NCBI RefSeq assembly: GCF_007997285.1
Contig: NZ_VORX01000001.1
Span: forward strand, 620,001 to 684,000
Source: Gelidibacter salicanalis
GTDB taxonomy: Bacteria; Bacteroidota; Bacteroidia; Flavobacteriales; Flavobacteriaceae
Direction: 5' to 3'
DNA length: 64,000 nt
The stretch's first letter is position 1. The number at the start of each line of letters is the position of its first letter. A program made the position numbers and the translations under genes. Of the stretch, positions 62,417 to 64,000 are shown piece after piece. A model generated the notes under the pieces. That model saw only the letters and a program-made list of their open reading frames with translations, was not told where the DNA came from and ran no database searches.

Positions 62417-63664
62417 CTATACTTCTTTTTTAAGAATTTTTCCTCTAACAATAACGGTCTCAATTAAATTGTCTCCAAATGCATAAGGGAGATTATTATA
62501 ACTCGCGATTTCTTTGGTGATGATGATATTCGCTTTTTTGCCTCTACAGATGCTACCGTATTGATTAGATAAGCCCATCGCATATGCCCCATTTATGGTG
62601 GCAGCATTAATAGCTTCTTCAGGAGTCATTCTGAGTTTGATACAGGCGGTGCTGACCACGAAGTTCATATTGCCACTTGGAGTAGACCCCGGATTATAAT
62701 CGGTAGCCAAAGCCAATGGAAGGCCTGCATCTATAATTTGTCGTGCTGGCGAATAAGGAATGCTTAAAAAATAAGAACAGGAGGGAAGTGCCACCGGCAT
62801 TGTATCAGAGCCTTTTAAGGCTTCAATATCCTCTGGTCTCATTTCTTCTAAATGATCTACAGAACGGGCATTGTGTTCTACGGCAAGCGCAACGCCTCCA
62901 AAAGCATTAAATTGATTGACGTGAATTTTCGGGGTCATGCCATGTACTGTTCCAGCGGCTAAAATACGATCGGTATCTTCCAAATCGAAATAGCCTTTTT
63001 CACAAAACACATCCACAAAATCAGCAAGATTGGCTTTTGCAACCTCAGGTATCATTTCCGAAACAATAAGATCGACATATTTTGTTTTATTAGCTTTATA
63101 CTCTCTGGGTACAGCGTGGGCGGCGAGTAACGTGGTTTTTATAGCTGCTAAAGACTCTTTCTTTAAGCGTTTTATAACGCGAAGCATTTTCATCTCAGCC
63201 TCAACAGTAAGGCCATAACCTGATTTTATTTCTATAGCGCCTGTGCCTAATTGCATTACTCTATTTAAGCGCACCAAGGATTGTTGATACAGTTCTTCTT
63301 CTGAGGTGTTTTGTAAGACTTCAGCAGAATTAAGAATGCCGCCACCGCGTTCAGCAATTTCTTCATATGTTAGCCCATTGATGCGGTCAACAAACTCTTG
63401 CGATCTATCTCCAGCATAGACAATATGAGTATGGGAATCACACCAGGCAGGAAGTACAATTTTGCCTGTCGCGTCGATAACCTCTTCGGCTTCATACTCG
63501 GTATATTCTGACATCGGACCATATTCTACAATAGTATCATTTTCAATGATGAGATACGCGTTCTTGAGCGTAGGAAGTGTTTTCATGTCTTCACCCTTTA
63601 CAATGGTCACGTTGGTTTCTCTAACTTGAAGCAGTTCCTTTATATTTTTGATGAGTATGGACAT
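62417..63664 (-). CDS. hutI: Imidazolonepropionase
   Basis: Amidohydrolase cleaving 4-imidazolone-5-propionate to N-formimidoyl-glutamate, third step of histidine degradation. The 415-aa protein has the metal motif DSHTHIVYAGDR (HxH, about 77-88), AHAVPREYK, HVNQFNAFGG and ATDYNPGSTPSGNM with the catalytic Asp. Product feeds hutG at 60271. Its mRNA leader is a hexad tract (63670-63711) with no clear Shine-Dalgarno site. Confidence 0.94.
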   Translation of the reverse strand: MSILIKNIKELLQVRETNVTIVKGEDMKTLPTLKNAYLIIENDTIVEYGPMSEYTEYEAEEVIDATGKIVLPAWCDSHTHIVYAGDRSQEFVDRINGLTYEEIAERGGGILNSAEVLQNTSEEELYQQSLVRLNRVMQLGTGAIEIKSGYGLTVEAEMKMLRVIKRLKKESLAAIKTTLLAAHAVPREYKANKTKYVDLIVSEMIPEVAKANLADFVDVFCEKGYFDLEDTDRILAAGTVHGMTPKIHVNQFNAFGGVALAVEHNARSVDHLEEMRPEDIEALKGSDTMPVALPSCSYFLSIPYSPARQIIDAGLPLALATDYNPGSTPSGNMNFVVSTACIKLRMTPEEAINAATINGAYAMGLSNQYGSICRGKKANIIITKEIASYNNLPYAFGDNLIETVIVRGKILKKEV

Positions 63665-63669
63665 AGCGT

Positions 63670-63711
63670 GAAATTGAAATTGAAATTGAAATTGAATTTG
63701 AACTTGAACTT
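63670..63711 (-). repeat. Hexad repeat tract in the leader of hutI
   Basis: Seven contiguous 6-bp units on the plus strand: GAAATT four times, GAATTT, then GAACTT twice. On the mRNA strand these are TTCAAY words and end six bases before the hutI start. Confidence 0.78.
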
Positions 63712-63726
63712 GAAAAAAATGAAATA

Positions 63727-63759
63727 AAAAAGCAAGTTATTAAATTTAACTTGCTTTTT
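63727..63759 (-). terminator. Terminator of the fumarase gene
   Basis: AAAAAGCAAGTTA pairs with TAACTTGCTTTTT, 38 bp beyond the fumarase stop on the minus strand. Confidence 0.82.
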
Positions 63760-63796
63760 ATAGGATTGATTCCGCTTTATAACTTTTGAAGCGTTC

Positions 63797-64000
63797 TTAT
63801 TTTAGTCCGCCAACCATCTCTTCAGGTTTTACCCATTCGTCATAGTCTTCGGCAGTAACGTAGCCTAAATTGACCGCTTCCTGTTTTAAGGTTGTACCAT
63901 TTTTATGCGCTGTATTGGCGATTTCAGCAGCTTTGTAATAGCCAATTTTAGTGTTTAACGCTGTCACCAACATTAATGAATTATTCAAAAGGTGCTTAAT
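63797..64000 (-). CDS. fumC: Class II fumarate hydratase, C-terminal end
   Basis: The frame is open to the right edge and shows only the last ~68 residues: [22 protein letters not shown], then the C-terminal [32 protein letters not shown], typical of class II fumarases. The closely related aspartate ammonia-lyase is an alternative, but the short tail and the [15 protein letters not shown] ending favour fumarase of the TCA cycle. The 5' portion lies outside the window. Confidence 0.85.
   Translation of the reverse strand: MKHLLNNSLMLVTALNTKIGYYKAAEIANTAHKNGTTLKQEAVNLGYVTAEDYDEWVKPEEMVGGLK

Overview
The window reads as chromosome from a member of the Flavobacteriaceae (phylum Bacteroidota). 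The pointers are low GC with AT-rich spacers, several TAnnTTTG-type -7 boxes, a secreted protein with SprB repeats and a type IX secretion tail, lipoproteins, a menaquinone-only quinone pathway, and dense strand-switching short operons. No rRNA, tRNA, CRISPR array, prophage or intact transposase gene is visible. The genus cannot be told from the sequence alone.

Layout. 1-3.6 kb: 5-oxoprolinase subunits PxpB (cut by the left edge) and PxpC, then a membrane protein overlapping an orphan histidine kinase. 3.7-11.5 kb (minus strand): RluA-type pseudouridine synthase, PanB, an O-acetylation operon (MBOAT plus two SGNH proteins), and L-serine ammonia-lyase. 11.8-21 kb: collagen-like lipoprotein, dnaK with an unusual promoter, a large T9SS-secreted SprB-repeat protein, and an island bounded by two inverted copies of a ~225-bp transposon-like repeat. 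The island carries a chimeric pseudogene (nitronate monooxygenase 5' end joined to dnaK 3' end). 20.2-24.1 kb: Crp/Fnr regulator, intact nitronate monooxygenase, FAD oxidoreductase, esterase. 24.2-37.4 kb: a menaquinone locus (MenI-like, MenF, MenD, MenB, MenA, MenC, MenE) interleaved with unrelated genes. 37.5-44.2 kb: MFS plus carboxylase beta subunit, and a DoxX / FMN-reductase / MarR operon with a candidate operator. 44.5-48 kb: a small membrane protein, EttA, a third copy of the repeat, and a beta-lactamase-fold lipoprotein.

48.1-58.1 kb is the most unusual part: a nine-gene plus-strand run built from a coiled-coil protein, an AAA ATPase, a NudK-like hydrolase, two uncharacterised soluble proteins, two membrane proteins and two four-helix-bundle (S23/IVP-like) genes. 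Most of its gaps hold short repeats of 7-bp period, each gap with its own core word, and one four-helix-bundle gene is bracketed by ACTG-type heptad arrays. ACTG-type arrays also occur at 4.5 kb and 33.2 kb.

58.1-64 kb: two tandem palindromic elements, then a deletion scar at ~59,148. There the 3' half of a RamB/ScfR-type regulator and the 3' end of isocitrate lyase meet back to back, both without their 5' parts, so this copy of a glyoxylate-shunt locus is dead. After it come histidine-degradation genes hutG and hutI and the 3' end of a class II fumarase.

The main observations for follow-up are the heptad-repeat system and its link to the IVP-like gene, the AAA/coiled-coil operon, the two rearrangement scars, and the candidate regulatory sites upstream of dnaK and doxX. 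Family assignments rest on motif recognition by eye; no search was run.
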